64,000 nt of DNA from Corynebacterium endometrii (lineage in GTDB: Bacteria > Actinomycetota > Actinomycetes > Mycobacteriales > Mycobacteriaceae): NCBI RefSeq assembly GCF_004795735.1, contig NZ_CP039247.1, forward strand, positions 868,001 through 932,000, in the 5' to 3' direction. How positions within the stretch are numbered: the stretch's first letter is position 1; every line of letters begins with the position of its first letter. The notes below the pieces were generated by a model. The model was not told the origin of the DNA. It saw only the letters and a program-made list of their open reading frames with translations, and did no database searches. Below are positions 61,875 to 64,000 of this stretch, piece by piece. The position numbers and the translations under genes are program-made.

Positions 61875-63185
61875 ATGAATGACCCTCGTCGGCACATTCC
61901 CCGGACCGATGCCCTTCTAGACTTGCCCGCAGCGCGTGCATCGCGATTATCGGATGCCCGGATTAAATCCATCATTGTTGCCGCGCAGGAGGCGGCCCGG
62001 CGCGGCGAGATTGCGCCGGGGGACGTGGCCGCGCGGGTGGAAAGCCAGCTTCGCGGCGCGGCGCCGTATTCCCTGCGCCCGGTGCTCAACGCGACTGGCG
62101 TGATCATCCACACCAATTTGGGCCGCGCCCCGTTGCCGCAGGCCTCCGTCGACGCCCTGGTGGCCGCGGCGGGGTACACCGATGTGGAACTCGAGCTCGC
62201 CGCAGGCGTGCGTTCCGCGCACCGGGGCAGGGGCGCTATCGATGCGTTGCTGGCGGCCTGCCCGGGCGCTGAGGACGCGCTGGTGGTCAACAATGGTGCG
62301 GCGGCATTGCTCCTTGCTTGCGCCGCCTTGGCCGAGGGCGGGGAGGTGGTTATCTCCAGGGGTGAGCTCATCGAGATTGGGGCGGGGTTCCGCCTGCCGG
62401 AGCTTATCGAATCCGCTCACGTCACGCTCAAGGAAATAGGCGCGACCAACCGCACTCATCTGTGGGACTACCAGCGGGCGACCACCGCCAATACCGGTGC
62501 TTACCTCAAGGTTCACCCGTCCAATTTCCGCATGGAGGGCTTTACTTCGTCGGTCGGCGTGGAAGAACTCGCAGGGGAGGCCCGGCAGCGCGGTGTGGGG
62601 CTGATAGTGGATTTGGGCTCTGGGCTTTTAACCCCGGACGCTACCTTGCCGGACGAGCCGGACCTGCACGCCCAGTTAGCCGCCGGGGCGGATCTGGTGA
62701 TTGCCTCCGGGGATAAGCTTTTAGGAGGCCCGCAGGCCGGCATCCTGCTGGGGACCCGACACGCCATTGCCAGGGCCAAGAAACACCCGCTGGCGCGGGC
62801 GCTGCGCATCGATAAGCTGCGGCTCAATGCTTTAGAGGCTGCGGTCAATGTGGGTTCCAACGCGGTGCAGGATTTCCTGCACATCGCTCCGGAAACCCTC
62901 AAGGCCCGCAGTCAATCCGTGCTGGAGCAGCTGCCCAAGGCCTTGCCAGCCCGCCTGGTTGCCCATGCCGGGCGGGTTGGTGGCGGCGGCGCGCCCGAAC
63001 ACCCGCTCGACGGGTGGGCCATCGCCGCTCCGGAAGCCCTGGCCGCGCCCTTGCGCCAGGGCGAGCCCGCCGTTATGCCGCGCACGCACAAAGGCCAGTG
63101 CATCATCGACTTGCGTTGCGTGCCGGAGTCCCAAGACGCGGCGATCGTCGCCGCTATCGCTGCGGCATGGGAACGGGTGAACTAA
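61875..63185 (+). CDS. selA: L-seryl-tRNA(Sec) selenium transferase
   Basis: A 436-residue PLP enzyme converting Ser-tRNA(Sec) to Sec-tRNA(Sec) with selenophosphate. Marker blocks: RPVLNATGVIIHTNLGRAPL, VNNGAAALLLACAALAEGGE, EIGAGFRLPELIESAHV, KVHPSNFRMEGFTSSVG and the PLP lysine in ASGDKLLGGPQAGILLG. The stop is directly followed by the ATG of selB. Confidence 0.95.
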   Translation: MNDPRRHIPRTDALLDLPAARASRLSDARIKSIIVAAQEAARRGEIAPGDVAARVESQLRGAAPYSLRPVLNATGVIIHTNLGRAPLPQASVDALVAAAGYTDVELELAAGVRSAHRGRGAIDALLAACPGAEDALVVNNGAAALLLACAALAEGGEVVISRGELIEIGAGFRLPELIESAHVTLKEIGATNRTHLWDYQRATTANTGAYLKVHPSNFRMEGFTSSVGVEELAGEARQRGVGLIVDLGSGLLTPDATLPDEPDLHAQLAAGADLVIASGDKLLGGPQAGILLGTRHAIARAKKHPLARALRIDKLRLNALEAAVNVGSNAVQDFLHIAPETLKARSQSVLEQLPKALPARLVAHAGRVGGGGAPEHPLDGWAIAAPEALAAPLRQGEPAVMPRTHKGQCIIDLRCVPESQDAAIVAAIAAAWERVN

Positions 63186-64000
63186 ATGTACGTCATTGCC
63201 ACCGCGGGCCACGTGGACCACGGAAAATCCACCCTAGTTAAGGCGTTGACCGGGATGGAGCCTGACCGCTGGGAGGAAGAACGCCGCCGCGGGCTGACCA
63301 TCGATCTCGGCTTCGTATGGACCACCTTGGATTCCGGGGCCAACGTGGCCTTCGTCGACGTTCCCGGGCACGAAAGGTTCATAGGCAACATGCTGGCCGG
63401 GGTGGGGCCGGCACCCGCCGTGATGTTCGTGGTTGCCGCCGATGAAGGATGGCAGGCCCAATCCAGCGATCATCGCGACGCCCTTGCCGCACTAGGGATT
63501 GAGCGCGGCCTGGTCGTGCTCACCCGGACTGACCGCACCGATGACGCCGGTATCGCGGCGACCGCAGACCGCGTTCGGGCTGAACTCGCCGGCACTACCC
63601 TGGCCCAGTTTCCCGTTGTTAGCGTCTCAGCGCACACCGGCGCGGGCCTGGAAGAACTCAAGCATAGGTTGGATGGGCTGCTCGCGGGCATGGAAAAGCC
63701 GCGCCATTCCGGACCGGTGCGCCTGTGGATCGACCGGGCGTTTACTGTTACGGGCTCGGGAACCGTGGTCACCGGTACCCTCAATGCCGGAACCCTCACC
63801 GTGGGTGATCGCCTGGAACTGCACACCGCGGCGGGCGTACAAACCGTCGATGTTCGCGGCCTCCACTCAGAAAACCGGCCGCATACCGCCGTTGGGCCCG
63901 TAAGCCGCGTCGCCGTTAACCTACGCGGCATCCCGGCAGAAGCCATCTCCCGCGGTGATAGCCTGCTGACCCCAGGCCATCTCACCCCTGTTGCTGAGGT
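63186..64000 (+). CDS. selB: Selenocysteine-specific elongation factor SelB, 5' part
   Basis: Starts one base after the selA stop and runs off the window end; about 271 codons are present, so the C-terminal winged-helix domains that bind the SECIS are not seen. G1 is GHVDHGKST (residues 8-16), then RRGLTIDLGFVW (switch I region), DVPGHERFIGNMLAG and a domain II with RAFTVTGSGTVVTGTLNAG. These are typical of SelB. No stop codon interrupts the frame. Confidence 0.95.
   Translation, partial: MYVIATAGHVDHGKSTLVKALTGMEPDRWEEERRRGLTIDLGFVWTTLDSGANVAFVDVPGHERFIGNMLAGVGPAPAVMFVVAADEGWQAQSSDHRDALAALGIERGLVVLTRTDRTDDAGIAATADRVRAELAGTTLAQFPVVSVSAHTGAGLEELKHRLDGLLAGMEKPRHSGPVRLWIDRAFTVTGSGTVVTGTLNAGTLTVGDRLELHTAAGVQTVDVRGLHSENRPHTAVGPVSRVAVNLRGIPAEAISRGDSLLTPGHLTPVAE

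Overview
The window looks like a chromosome segment of a Corynebacterium species (Actinobacteria, Mycobacteriales). Evidence: GC-rich coding DNA; a mycothiol S-conjugate amidase (mca); an LGFP-repeat lipoprotein of the mycolate-envelope type; and gene order TetR-mfd-mazG-lytic transglycosylase-eno-ftsB-DUF501-ppx, then greA-DUF4307-mca-small membrane protein-Z-prenyl synthase-coaA-glyA, which matches the conserved block of Corynebacterium and Mycobacterium (Rv1020-Rv1026 and Rv1080c-Rv1093). Several genes appear to be leaderless, which is common in this group.

Layout. 1-13102: repair, redox, transport and cell-envelope core genes ending with ppx. 13178-16443: a tRNA-Leu(UAA) gene whose 3' end is repeated as a 38-bp direct repeat 3.2 kb downstream. 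The two copies bound a decayed integrated element that holds a phage-connector-like gene, an IS21/istB remnant, a frameshifted SGNH-hydrolase fragment, an unknown gene and a secreted-protein plus small-membrane-protein pair that could be a bacteriocin and its immunity protein. 16716-29230: Bax1-I-like protein, a structured intergenic region that may encode an RNA, lipoprotein, greA, mca, aroF with an attenuator leader, prenyl synthase, BCCT transporter, coaA, glyA. 29405-38672: regulators, lipoproteins, GNAT, a decayed DUF1990 gene, a TetR-MFS drug-efflux pair with palindromic operators, glpX. 38675-46705: xseB/xseA, ispH, rmuC, AI-2E family protein, ychF. 46993-52733: sugar ABC operon, succinate-semialdehyde dehydrogenase, SDR and DUF523 genes.

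53789-64000 is a selenium block. It holds a formate dehydrogenase whose catalytic subunit is interrupted by an in-frame TGA followed by a SECIS-like hairpin, its iron-sulfur and membrane subunits, selD, a lipoate ligase, tRNA-Sec (UCA), selA and the start of selB (cut by the window end). Everything needed to make and insert selenocysteine therefore lies beside its one visible user. The catalytic subunit lacks a Tat signal, so the complex probably faces the cytoplasm and feeds formate electrons to the quinone pool through the NrfD-like subunit.

The strongest candidates for something not yet described are the small secreted/membrane protein pair on the tRNA-Leu island (15319-16204) and the possible structured RNA at about 17862-18180. 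All functional statements rest on reading motifs and context; no database search was possible.
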